Assembly (NCBI GenBank): GCA_030633645.1
Contig: DAOVRY010000068.1
Location: 1-5,978 of the forward strand
Source of the DNA: Pseudomonadota bacterium
Lineage (GTDB): Bacteria; Desulfobacterota; DSM-4660; Desulfatiglandales; B25-G16
Direction of reading: 5' to 3'
DNA length: 5,978 nucleotides
Shown: positions 1 to 5,978 of the stretch, piece by piece
Layout: every line of letters starts with the position of its first letter
How positions within the stretch are numbered: position 1 is the first letter of the stretch
The notes under the pieces: model-generated
What the model saw: the letters and a program-made list of their open reading frames with translations, nothing else
What the model was told of the DNA's origin: nothing
Database searches by the model: none
Program-made: the position numbers and the translations under genes

Positions 1-2
1 GC

Positions 3-1187
3 ATCTGGTTGACCCTTTTGTTACTTTTCTTGGGGGGTCTGGCTCTCAATCTTACCCCTTGTGTGTATCCCCTTATTCCCATAACGGTTTCTTATTTCGG
101 GGGGAAAAGTGAGAGGATAAGAGGTCACACGATAGTCCACGGGATATTCTATATGTTTGGCCTTGCTGTGACCAATTCTTTACTGGGCCTTTCGGCTGCC
201 CTATCAGGAGGTATGCTCGGTGCCGCCCTTCAGCACCCTCTGGTTTTGATCTTTGTAGCCAGTGTGATGGTTGCCATGGGGCTAAGTTTCTTCGGGCTGT
301 GGGAGCTCAAACTGCCTCAATCGCTGACACAGTTTGCATCCAAGGGATACCCTGGCTTTTTGGGAACATTCTTTATGGGCCTAACCCTCGGCATTGTAGC
401 CGCTCCTTGTTTGGGCCCGTTTATTCTGGGACTGTTAATCTATGTAGGGCAAATGGGAAATCCTTCTCTGGGTTTCCTTTATTTCTTTGTCCTGAGTATT
501 GGCCTGGGCCTTCCCCTTTCGATTTTGGCTGTTTTTTCAGGGGCTGTAGCCAGGTTACCAAAGTCGGGGGATTGGATGCTGTGGATTAGAAAGCTGATGG
601 GCTGGGTTTTGGTGGGTATGGCAGCATTTATGATAGGTCCTGTTGTATCTTACCCTGTTCTAAAATCTGCCCTTTTGGCCGGAGTGTTGGTGGCAGCAGG
701 TATCCATCTCGGCTGGCTTGATAAAACAGGAAAAAAAGTCAGAGTTTTCTCATATGCCAAAAAGATAGCGGGCGTCGCCATAGTATGCAGCGGGATCATC
801 TACCTGCTCCTTGGAATTCGTCCTGTGGGGAAAATTGCATGGATGCCGTATGATGAAGCTATCCTTGCAAAGGCCTGTGAAGAAAAAAGGCCGGTGGTAA
901 TAGATTTTTATGCTGACTGGTGTGCGCCTTGTCGGATAATGGACAAGCAGGTATTTACGGATCCCGAAGTGATAAAACGCACGCGTGAGGTGATTACCGT
1001 GCGTGCGGATCTGACAAAATGGCAACCATCTCACGATAAGCTGCTGAGAAAATACCAGATCCGAGGCATTCCAACAGTAGTTTTCATAAACCAGGGGTGC
1101 ATCGAAGAAAGAGGCCTGAGGATTGAATACCTTGTAGGTAAATCCGAGTTTCTTGATAGAGTGCGAAGGTTACTAAAAAAATTGTGA
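3..1187 (+). CDS. dsbD: Thiol:disulfide interchange protein DsbD, 3' part (membrane and thioredoxin domains)
   Basis: DsbD-type proteins carry electrons from cytoplasmic thioredoxin across the inner membrane to periplasmic partners. The frame is open from the first in-frame codon at 3, so the gene starts outside the window; the TTG at 9 is not a credible start. Counting residues from that TTG, about eight hydrophobic segments occupy 1-270. They include the two membrane-domain cysteines expected in DsbD: C18 in the motif LTPCVYP and C134 in AAPCLGP. A periplasmic thioredoxin-like domain follows (about 280-392) with the active site WCAPC (C305, C308) and the cis-proline motif GIPT (P355). Whether the N-terminal DsbD-alpha domain is present cannot be seen; if it is absent the protein would be a shorter CcdA-thioredoxin fusion. 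Extra cysteines at 260, 290 and 364 have no obvious role. The gene converges on the HD-GYP gene, 12 bases apart. Family assignment is firm; the exact in vivo partner (cytochrome maturation or DsbC-like) is not. Confidence 0.93.
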   Translation: MWLTLLLLFLGGLALNLTPCVYPLIPITVSYFGGKSERIRGHTIVHGIFYMFGLAVTNSLLGLSAALSGGMLGAALQHPLVLIFVASVMVAMGLSFFGLWELKLPQSLTQFASKGYPGFLGTFFMGLTLGIVAAPCLGPFILGLLIYVGQMGNPSLGFLYFFVLSIGLGLPLSILAVFSGAVARLPKSGDWMLWIRKLMGWVLVGMAAFMIGPVVSYPVLKSALLAGVLVAAGIHLGWLDKTGKKVRVFSYAKKIAGVAIVCSGIIYLLLGIRPVGKIAWMPYDEAILAKACEEKRPVVIDFYADWCAPCRIMDKQVFTDPEVIKRTREVITVRADLTKWQPSHDKLLRKYQIRGIPTVVFINQGCIEERGLRIEYLVGKSEFLDRVRRLLKKL

Positions 1188-1199
1188 CTTTCTCCAACG

Positions 1200-2390
1200 T
1201 TACACTAAAATTTGATGAGATCTCTTTGCCTCTAGGATTTGGTAGATCTCTTTCCCTGAAGACCATGCCCTTTCAAAGGCCGCTACAATCTCGGGGTCAA
1301 ACTGGGTGTTTGCATTCCGCAATATTTCTTCAAGGGCATACTCCGGATCAAAGCCTTTTCGGTATGGTCTATCACTGGTCATCGCATCGAATGTGTCGGC
1401 TACAGCCAAGAGCCTACCTTTGATAGAGATATTTTCGCCAACCAGGCCTTGGGGATATCCCCTGCCATCAAATCTCTCGTGATGTTCCAGAATAAATGGC
1501 ACTGCAGGCTCTAAGAAGGAGATCTCCTTAATAATGTGAGCCCCAATGAGGGGGTGAGATTTAATCATCTCATATTCCTTATTGGTTAGTTTGCCTGGTT
1601 TCTTAAGCACAGCATCAGGTATTCCAATCTTTCCTACATCGTGAAGCATGCCTCCCCAATCTATAAGCTCGAGGTCCCCTTTTCTCCAGCCCAGCTCCTC
1701 AGCCACGGTCCGAGCAATTTGGCCCACCCTTTTAGAATGCCCCCTCGTATAAGGATCTCGGGCCTCTATTGAATTTGTTACGGCCCTGATAGTGTCGAAG
1801 TAGCTGCTTTTTAAGTCGCTAAAAAGATATGCGTTTTCCAGGGAAAGCGAAAAGAAACTGCTCAGGATATGGAGGAGTCTTTGATTCTGTTGCCTTATGA
1901 AATCCTGGTCTTCTTCAAAGACAATGACAGCAACACCTATCGTCCTGTGTCTATTTGAAATGGGGGCTAGCATGGTATTAAATGCCCGGTTCTTGTCCTC
2001 TCTAAAAACCTCGCTTGGTATGCATGTGGGAAGCCCCTTATTGATAACCCAACCAAATGTCCCGGAATCGATGTGGGCGTCGACTTCCTTTTGGATAAGG
2101 GATGAAAACCTGTCAGGGATAGACATTTTGTGGAAGAACTCAAAGCCCCCTTCTTCTAACAGGAACACGGAACAAACCATGGTATTGACTATTTCATTGA
2201 ATTTTGCGAGCCCTGTTTCAAGGATGCTGTCAATGTCATGAGACAAAACCATCCCGGAAAAAAAGTAGCTTAACCCTTCTAACTTATCTTGTACGCTCTG
2301 GAGGGCCCTACTTGAGCCATCCAAAAAGTGCAGCTTTTTCACCATCGATTCAAATTCATTTGAATCAATTTTTATACTGTTCTGAGTCAT
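1200..2390 (-). CDS. GAF domain / HD-GYP domain protein, probable cyclic-di-GMP phosphodiesterase
   Basis: A 396-residue cytoplasmic signalling protein with no signal peptide or membrane segment. A short N-terminal helical part is followed by a GAF-like sensor region (about 37-190) and an HD-GYP domain (about 200-380). The HD-GYP hallmarks are all visible: H218 in DPYTRGHS, the HD pair H250-D251 in LHDVGKIG with K254, H279-P280, the H303-H304 pair, the GYP loop DGRGYP (308-313), and D332 in ADTFDAM. Domains with this full set usually hydrolyse c-di-GMP to pGpG or GMP, so activity is likely but inferred. The GAF ligand is unknown. The ATG start at 2390 lies 28 bases after the HDOD stop and has no clear Shine-Dalgarno sequence, which fits reinitiation from the upstream gene; a second ATG is at codon 16. 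The gene is last in the minus-strand cassette, and its 3' end faces dsbD. Confidence 0.92.
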   Translation of the reverse strand: MTQNSIKIDSNEFESMVKKLHFLDGSSRALQSVQDKLEGLSYFFSGMVLSHDIDSILETGLAKFNEIVNTMVCSVFLLEEGGFEFFHKMSIPDRFSSLIQKEVDAHIDSGTFGWVINKGLPTCIPSEVFREDKNRAFNTMLAPISNRHRTIGVAVIVFEEDQDFIRQQNQRLLHILSSFFSLSLENAYLFSDLKSSYFDTIRAVTNSIEARDPYTRGHSKRVGQIARTVAEELGWRKGDLELIDWGGMLHDVGKIGIPDAVLKKPGKLTNKEYEMIKSHPLIGAHIIKEISFLEPAVPFILEHHERFDGRGYPQGLVGENISIKGRLLAVADTFDAMTSDRPYRKGFDPEYALEEILRNANTQFDPEIVAAFERAWSSGKEIYQILEAKRSHQILV

Positions 2391-2418
2391 CTAGATTAAA
2401 CCGGATTGAAAAAAAGAA

Positions 2419-3267
2419 CTACTCCAAGATAACTGAAGCTTCGTGAAACGATTTGTGTATTCTTCCTGAAATAGATTCAAGATCACTTAATTGTAAACCC
2501 AAAATCTCCCATGCCTTCTGATTTACTGTGGGAACTACCTTCTCTCCTGCTGAACCCAGGCCAAAAGCGATACATAAAGTGTTCCCCAGATGAACAGCAG
2601 CCACCTCTTTACTCAGGTTGGGGGAATCATCCTCCAAGTGATGCCGCGCTACCATATTGACGGTCTCCTCTGGAAAGTGCCACTTTTCAGCAAGTATTCT
2701 CCCTGTGTGGGTGTGAGTAAAGCCAAATATCTCTTGTTCTGATTCAATCATGGGAATTCCCGTATGCTCAACATCGGCAATTACACGGGAAAATTCCTGG
2801 GGTAGGTAGAGGGCGTGAATCAATTTTCCTATGTCATGGAGCAGGCCACCAGTAAAGACATCTTCTGGGTTTTTGAGGTATGCAGCCTCAGCCACTATCT
2901 TTGCGGATACAGCACATCCTACGGAATGTTCCCAGAAACTTCTCATGTCAAATTCACAATCGGAATCGAGTTGCGTAAACGTTTTCAGTATAGAGGTTGC
3001 AAGTACCATGCTTTTTATCTCATTCAATCCCAGAATTACCACAGCCCTCTGTAAGTTACCAATTGTCTTAGGAAATCCGTAAAAGGCTGAGTTGACAATC
3101 TTGAGTATCTTGGCAGCAATGGTGGGATCTTCAGAGATGACCTCAGCTATCGTTCTAACGGTTGAATCGGACTGGGCCAATAGGTCCGAAAGTCTCGTAT
3201 AGATGGCGGGCAAGGTTGGTAACCTGTCAATCGAATCGACAATTTTTTCAATATGTTCAGGTTTCAT
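2419..3267 (-). CDS. HDOD domain protein
   Basis: A 282-residue soluble protein, essentially one HDOD domain plus a C-terminal extension. The start is typical of the family: LPTLPAIYTRL (16-26), then a DPTIAAKILKIVNSAFYG stretch (47-64). Further on are the LGLNEIK segment (79-85), WEHS with H114, the HD pair H144-D145 in GLLHDIGKL, the FGFTHTHTG segment with H185 and H187, and the H209-H210 pair. HDOD domains are related to HD phosphohydrolases but are generally regarded as non-catalytic scaffolds in signalling and c-di-GMP networks. This one keeps the HD pair and several flanking histidines, so metal binding is not excluded. The start codon lies inside the end of the preceding small gene (11-base overlap, ATGAAACCTGA), and only a weak GGA sits just before it, which points to translational coupling. 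The HD-GYP gene follows after 28 bases. Domain assignment is secure; the physiological output is unknown. Confidence 0.92.
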   Translation of the reverse strand: MKPEHIEKIVDSIDRLPTLPAIYTRLSDLLAQSDSTVRTIAEVISEDPTIAAKILKIVNSAFYGFPKTIGNLQRAVVILGLNEIKSMVLATSILKTFTQLDSDCEFDMRSFWEHSVGCAVSAKIVAEAAYLKNPEDVFTGGLLHDIGKLIHALYLPQEFSRVIADVEHTGIPMIESEQEIFGFTHTHTGRILAEKWHFPEETVNMVARHHLEDDSPNLSKEVAAVHLGNTLCIAFGLGSAGEKVVPTVNQKAWEILGLQLSDLESISGRIHKSFHEASVILE

Positions 3268-3610
3268 CTTCCGTTACTTGTGACAGCGCCTGTTTCAACT
3301 TGAACTTCCTTACAATCCTGTACATCTCTTGCATTACCGGATTGTCGCTCACCTCAGGGAATAGCTCGGCAACCTCTTTTTCTATGGATGCTACAACTGA
3401 AGGTGGAAGAGATTCCATGTCGCTCTTTTCTACCTTATCTCGATCAATCCCCTCCACATCTGCCTCGGTTATCCCCCAGGTCTTAAGAATGAGGATATCT
3501 TTTGCAGTCAGGGGCCTGCCCTCTGGTAAGAGTACATTGCCATGCCTGTTCTTGACATCCTCCGCAAGAACCATACCCTCCTTAAGATCATTTATGTGCA
3601 ATACACCCAT
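3257..3610 (-). CDS. Small signalling-associated protein, stand-alone N-terminal-type domain of HDOD/HD-GYP proteins
   Basis: A 117-residue protein when started at the ATG at 3610. The N-terminal half has the pattern HINDLKEGMVLAEDV, then GNVLLPEGRPLT and ILKTWGITEADVEG. This compact beta-rich domain is seen fused in front of HD-GYP domains or encoded singly beside HDOD genes. The C-terminal half (after about residue 70) is predicted helical and charged, with a P-M motif (DNPVMQEMYRIV) that I recall from stand-alone relatives. No catalytic residues are evident, so it is probably a protein-protein or regulatory module for the adjacent HDOD protein. Start choice: the same frame also offers GTG at 3613 and TTG at 3628. 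The ATG fits the usual distance to the conserved domain and has a weak AAAG 8 bases upstream. The TTG has a better AAAGG, but about 12 bases away. The 3' end overlaps the HDOD start by 11 bases. Biochemical role unknown. Confidence 0.82.
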   Translation of the reverse strand: MGVLHINDLKEGMVLAEDVKNRHGNVLLPEGRPLTAKDILILKTWGITEADVEGIDRDKVEKSDMESLPPSVVASIEKEVAELFPEVSDNPVMQEMYRIVRKFKLKQALSQVTEDET

Positions 3611-3620
3611 CACGAAAACT

Positions 3621-3695
3621 TTATGCAAATTCTGTACCGACCTTTATCCTTCTCCCAAATTCTCCAAAGGTGTCCTGAACCACATTGAAATGCAT
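3621..3695 (-). CDS. Candidate 24-residue leader ORF upstream of the signalling cassette
   Basis: A short frame starting with ATG at 3695 and ending with TAA at 3621, 10 bases before the ATG of the small signalling gene. The product begins MHFNVVQDTF and ends IKVGTEFA. Support is limited to a good ribosome binding site (AAGGG, four bases before the ATG), a protein-like composition with no low-complexity run, and a position that would allow coupling to the downstream gene. I recognise no family. It could equally be a chance ORF, a remnant of a longer gene, or part of a 5' leader. If real it would be either a leader peptide controlling the cassette or a small partner protein. Confidence 0.25.
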   Translation of the reverse strand: MHFNVVQDTFGEFGRRIKVGTEFA

Positions 3696-3699
3696 TGAG

Positions 3700-3704
3700 C
3701 CCTT
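3700..3704 (-). promoter_or_regulatory. Shine-Dalgarno-like site for the 24-codon ORF
   Basis: Read on the minus strand, AAGGG is followed by four bases and then ATG. It is the clearest ribosome binding site ahead of the signalling cassette and better than those in front of the three recognised genes, which makes the short ORF behind it worth noting. Confidence 0.3.
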
Positions 3705-3774
3705 AGGACGCCTTGTGATATATCATCATAGCTAGTATCCTGCATCATATATTTGAAGACCAATTCTCGGCAAA

Positions 3775-3957
3775 GGGATGGGTTGTTGCCGAAAGGTGAT
3801 ATCTCAAAGAAGATCCCACTGAATCCGGCCGTGGCCTTATCTTTGAGGTTTCACTCCCCGAAAATAATGGAAACAAGATAATTTTTCTTGAAACCTCAAA
3901 GATAAGGCCACTTCCCATTGAGCCTATAGATATCACCTTGAGGGAATAACCCATGCC
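3775..3957. repeat. MITE-like imperfect palindrome of about 183 bp
   Basis: The two ends are inverted copies of each other. The 30 bases at 3775-3804, compared with the reverse complement of 3928-3957, match at 25 positions, including ATGGGTT and the 12-base block AAGGTGATATCT. Inside lies a perfect 22-bp inverted repeat (separate entry), separated from the outer arms by non-matching stretches of 26 bases on the left and 16 on the right. The whole unit could fold into one long hairpin in DNA or RNA. An open frame of 69 codons on the minus strand (3954-3745) spans it, but that frame reads the same sequence forwards and then backwards and has no properly spaced ribosome binding site, so I do not call it a gene. 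The layout suits a miniature inverted-repeat transposable element or a pair of head-to-head repeats. The flanks TGCATCATAT (3741-3750) and TGCCTCATAT (3954-3963) match at 9 of 10 bases but are not placed like a clean target duplication. Confidence 0.6.
3831..3911. repeat. Perfect 22-bp inverted repeat with 37-base loop
   Basis: Bases 3831-3852 (starting GTGGCCTTATCTTTGAGG) are exactly complementary to 3890-3911, and one more A-T pair (3853/3889) extends the stem to 23 bp. The loop is AT-rich and can form a small alternative stem (CAAGA at 3874-3878 with TCTTG at 3886-3890). Neither side has a U-tract where an intrinsic terminator needs one, so termination is not the obvious role, although a stem this long would stabilise the 3' end of any transcript from the ABC gene. 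Confidence 0.9.
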
Positions 3958-4046
3958 TCATATGAAATAAGCAAATTTCCGATACGAGACACTAGGTTCA
4001 AGAAATTGTGTATCTTCAAAAAGCAGGGTCATTGTATCCAATTAGG

Positions 4047-5978
4047 CTAACCTTCCTTGTTATGCAATAGGTTTAACCTATAGTAGATATTCTTCAAGGC
4101 TATCAGTTCCTCATGGGTACCTTGCTCGACGATGCATCCATGGTGCATCACCAGAATCCTATCCGCCATCTGAATAGTCGAAGGCCGGTGGGCAACAATG
4201 AGCGTGGTCTGCCTTTTTGACAGCCTGAAAATAGAGTCTTGAATCAGCCGTTCTGTCTCCGGATCCACGCTGGAGGTTGCCTCGTCCAGAACCAGAAGCG
4301 TAGGATCATATGCCAATGCCCGGCTCAGTGCTAAAAGCTGACGTTCCCCGGCAGAAAGGGTTACGCCTTCCTCTTTCACCTCATGGCTAAAACCCCCTGG
4401 TAACCGATTAATGAACTGATAGGCGTTTACCTGTCTGGACACCTGCTCCAGTTTTTCTCTGCTGGTCTGTTCATCACCCAAGCATATGTTTTCTGCAATA
4501 GTCCCTGCAAAGATAAATACATCCTGCATGACCAGGCCTATTCGGGAGCGGAGCTCGCCTATCCTCCATTCCCTGATATCAAGCCCATCAAAGAGGATAT
4601 CTCCCTTTTCAAGTTCATAAAATCTCTCCAAAAGACTGATCGTTGTTGTTTTTCCTGAGCCCGTATAACCAACGAGGGCCACGATCTGCCCTGGCTTGAT
4701 TTCAAAAGAAACGCCCTTAAGAACCGGGAAGCCATGATTATAGGAAAAAGAGACATTTTTGAATTCCACGTGACCCTCGCTTCTCACCGGTCGTTTGGGG
4801 ATTATTGGCTCCTGAATTACCTCTTTTTGATCCATAAGCCCAAATATCCGTTCCATGCTCGCCATTGCAGACTGCATTATGTTGTATTTTTCTGAGATAT
4901 CCCGTATCGGTTTAAAAAACATCTGGATGTAACCGATGAAGGCCACGAGAGAGCCCAAACTGAGCTGTTCCCCTATAACCTTTCCCCCGCCATACCAAAT
5001 CAAAAGACCGATACCTACCGAGGAAAGAACCTCCATGGAGGGCATGAACACAGCAAAGATCCTAATCTGTCTCAGGCTGGCAAGGTAGTTCTTATGGTTG
5101 AGCTCTTCGAACCTCTTAAGCTGGGATCTTTCCTGGACAAAAAGCTGAATAATCCGTATACCTGAAAGCCTCTCCTGCAAAAATGCATTGATCGCAGCAA
5201 TGTGTTGCCTTATCTCCCGGAATACCTCTCGTGCCCGTGTGCTAAAAAATAGTGTTAGTGCGAACACCGCGGGAAGGAGCATAAAGGAGATGAGTGCCAA
5301 ACGCCAGTTCAGGTACACCAACACCACTATAATACCGCTCAGCAGAAAGACATCCTTGAAGATAGTGATGAGCACTGATTTGAACATCTCGTTTAGATTT
5401 TCGATGTCATTGGTCACCCGTGTAACCAGTCTCCCCACTGGATTACGGTCAAAAAACTGAATGGCCTGTCCCTGAATCCGGCCAAAAAGCTCCATCCTGA
5501 TATCCTGCATCATATGCTGTCCGGATTTCTCCAGAAGGTAAAACTCCCAATAGTTCAAAACGAGCGAGCCTCCAATCAAAAGAAGCAAGAATAACCCCAC
5601 CAGCAATAAACCGTTAAGGTCTCTGTGTCTCAATGTTGCTATTTGATCAGGAGAGAAACCCTTGAGTGCTTCACCGGATATATACACAGAGGAACCTTCT
5701 CCTCTTATGAGCGCTTCAGGATTCAATACCCCGTTCTTGTTTACTGCCTCAGCAGAAACCCTATAAAAGCCTTCCTTAGAAATGATCCCCCTGTCGTAGT
5801 AACGTCTGAGATCTCCGGGATCAATCTGTTTGATATGAGCATTGGAGATAAAACCCAACCCCGTTTCTTCTGTAGCCACAACCAAATGGCCGTATCGGTC
5901 GGAGAACTCAGTCGCTAAATTCTGGTTTTCCTGCTGCATAACGGGGTACCAGAGCGACAGTATGTATCTGTCTATAGC
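4047..5978 (-). CDS. ABC exporter, fused membrane and ATPase domains (MsbA/MdlB type), 5' end outside window
   Basis: An inner-membrane half-transporter that would dimerise to export a lipid, drug or peptide. The frame is open to the last base: the 13 codons before the ATG at 5939 read AIDRYILSLWYPV, and IDRYI is what normally closes TM1 in this family, so that ATG is internal. Numbering from it, a polar stretch (1-107) precedes hydrophobic segments near 109-130, 188-208, 213-232, 292-316 and 326-345, taken as TM2-TM6. The ATPase domain (about 390-625) has Walker A GYTGSGKTT (424-432), Q-loop Q472, signature LSAGERQ (528-534, a variant of LSGGQ), Walker B LLVLDEATS with catalytic E553, the D-loop SSVD and H-loop H584. 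All catalytic residues are present, so it should be active. The long TM1-TM2 loop is unusual. Substrate unknown. It lies upstream of the signalling cassette on the same strand, but a 436-base gap argues against one operon. Confidence 0.93.
   Translation of the reverse strand, partial: AIDRYILSLWYPVMQQENQNLATEFSDRYGHLVVATEETGLGFISNAHIKQIDPGDLRRYYDRGIISKEGFYRVSAEAVNKNGVLNPEALIRGEGSSVYISGEALKGFSPDQIATLRHRDLNGLLLVGLFLLLLIGGSLVLNYWEFYLLEKSGQHMMQDIRMELFGRIQGQAIQFFDRNPVGRLVTRVTNDIENLNEMFKSVLITIFKDVFLLSGIIVVLVYLNWRLALISFMLLPAVFALTLFFSTRAREVFREIRQHIAAINAFLQERLSGIRIIQLFVQERSQLKRFEELNHKNYLASLRQIRIFAVFMPSMEVLSSVGIGLLIWYGGGKVIGEQLSLGSLVAFIGYIQMFFKPIRDISEKYNIMQSAMASMERIFGLMDQKEVIQEPIIPKRPVRSEGHVEFKNVSFSYNHGFPVLKGVSFEIKPGQIVALVGYTGSGKTTTISLLERFYELEKGDILFDGLDIREWRIGELRSRIGLVMQDVFIFAGTIAENICLGDEQTSREKLEQVSRQVNAYQFINRLPGGFSHEVKEEGVTLSAGERQLLALSRALAYDPTLLVLDEATSSVDPETERLIQDSIFRLSKRQTTLIVAHRPSTIQMADRILVMHHGCIVEQGTHEELIALKNIYYRLNLLHNKEG

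Larger units (their letters stand above)
3611..4046. other. Non-coding interval between the signalling cassette and the ABC exporter gene
   Basis: These 436 bases separate two genes on the same (minus) strand. They contain the candidate leader ORF (3621-3695), the palindrome (3775-3957) and an unremarkable AT-rich tail (3958-4046) following the ABC stop. The promoter for the signalling cassette should lie between about 3700 and 3775. Possible -10-like hexamers on the minus strand include TATGAT (near 3730) and GATACT (near 3738), but neither has a convincing -35 at the right distance, so none is called. No tRNA, rRNA or CRISPR-like structure is visible. Confidence 0.6.

Noticed and set aside
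1217..1250. Inverted repeat GAGATCT/AGATCTC as a terminator for dsbD
   Set aside because: Seven base pairs, AT-rich, with a 20-base loop and only three T residues after it, and it lies within the HD-GYP coding sequence. Too weak to call.
2402..2425. A run of seven T on the minus strand between the HDOD and HD-GYP genes as an intrinsic terminator
   Set aside because: No GC-rich hairpin precedes the run, only the small palindrome GAAGCTTC further upstream. The short 28-base gap fits an operon.
3162..3698. A 178-codon open frame on the plus strand opposite the small signalling gene
   Set aside because: It is the antisense shadow of well-recognised minus-strand genes. Its product is rich in serine and shows no domain features.
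3700..3775. A sigma-70 promoter for the signalling cassette on the minus strand
   Set aside because: TATGAT and GATACT resemble -10 boxes but neither has a good -35 box at 16-18 bases. AT-rich intergenic DNA gives such matches by chance.
3831..3911. The perfect 22-bp stem as an intrinsic terminator for the ABC gene
   Set aside because: The loop is 37 bases and the base after the stem on the minus strand begins GGCCGG, not a U-tract. The stem is also about 140 bases past the stop codon.
3736..5515. An identical 15-base string TATCCTGCATCATAT at 3736-3750 (intergenic) and 5501-5515 (in the ABC gene), in the same orientation
   Set aside because: In the ABC gene it encodes the ordinary MMQD stretch of the membrane domain. 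The sequence around the intergenic copy shows no further similarity to the ABC gene in any frame I read, so I treat it as coincidence and not a gene remnant.

Overview
The window holds two membrane-protein genes cut by its edges, a three-gene cyclic-di-GMP/HD-superfamily signalling cassette between them, and a non-coding stretch of about 430 bases dominated by a large imperfect palindrome. Base composition is moderate and the genes look Gram-negative: DsbD needs a periplasm, and stand-alone HDOD and GAF/HD-GYP proteins are abundant there. The combination is most reminiscent of deltaproteobacteria (Desulfobacterota and relatives). That placement is an impression from gene content, not a measured assignment.

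Layout. From the left edge to 1187 (+) is the 3' part of a dsbD-type thiol:disulfide interchange gene: a complete eight-helix membrane domain and a C-terminal thioredoxin domain, with any N-terminal domain lying outside the window. It converges on 2390-1200 (-), a GAF/HD-GYP protein, with only 12 bases between the stop codons. Upstream of that gene on the minus strand come an HDOD protein (3267-2419) and a small protein of the type that often sits beside or is fused to HDOD and HD-GYP proteins (3610-3257). The small gene and the HDOD gene overlap by 11 bases, and a 28-base gap follows before the HD-GYP gene, so the three form a likely operon transcribed right to left. A possible 24-codon leader ORF with a good ribosome binding site (3695-3621) lies 10 bases before the first of them.

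From 3696 to 4046 no conventional gene is visible. At 3775-3957 is a MITE-like palindrome: 30-base outer arms matching at 25 positions and a perfect 22-bp inner inverted repeat. From 4047 to the right edge (-) is an ABC exporter with a fused membrane and ATPase domain. Its reading frame stays open to the last base of the window, so its true start is outside. It carries an unusually long stretch, over 100 residues, between what should be TM1 and TM2.

How the genes work together. The three minus-strand signalling genes plausibly form one module. The HD-GYP protein has every visible metal-ligand residue of an active c-di-GMP phosphodiesterase, and the HDOD protein and small partner would provide scaffolding or regulation. 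No diguanylate cyclase is present. The dsbD and ABC genes have no evident functional link to this module.
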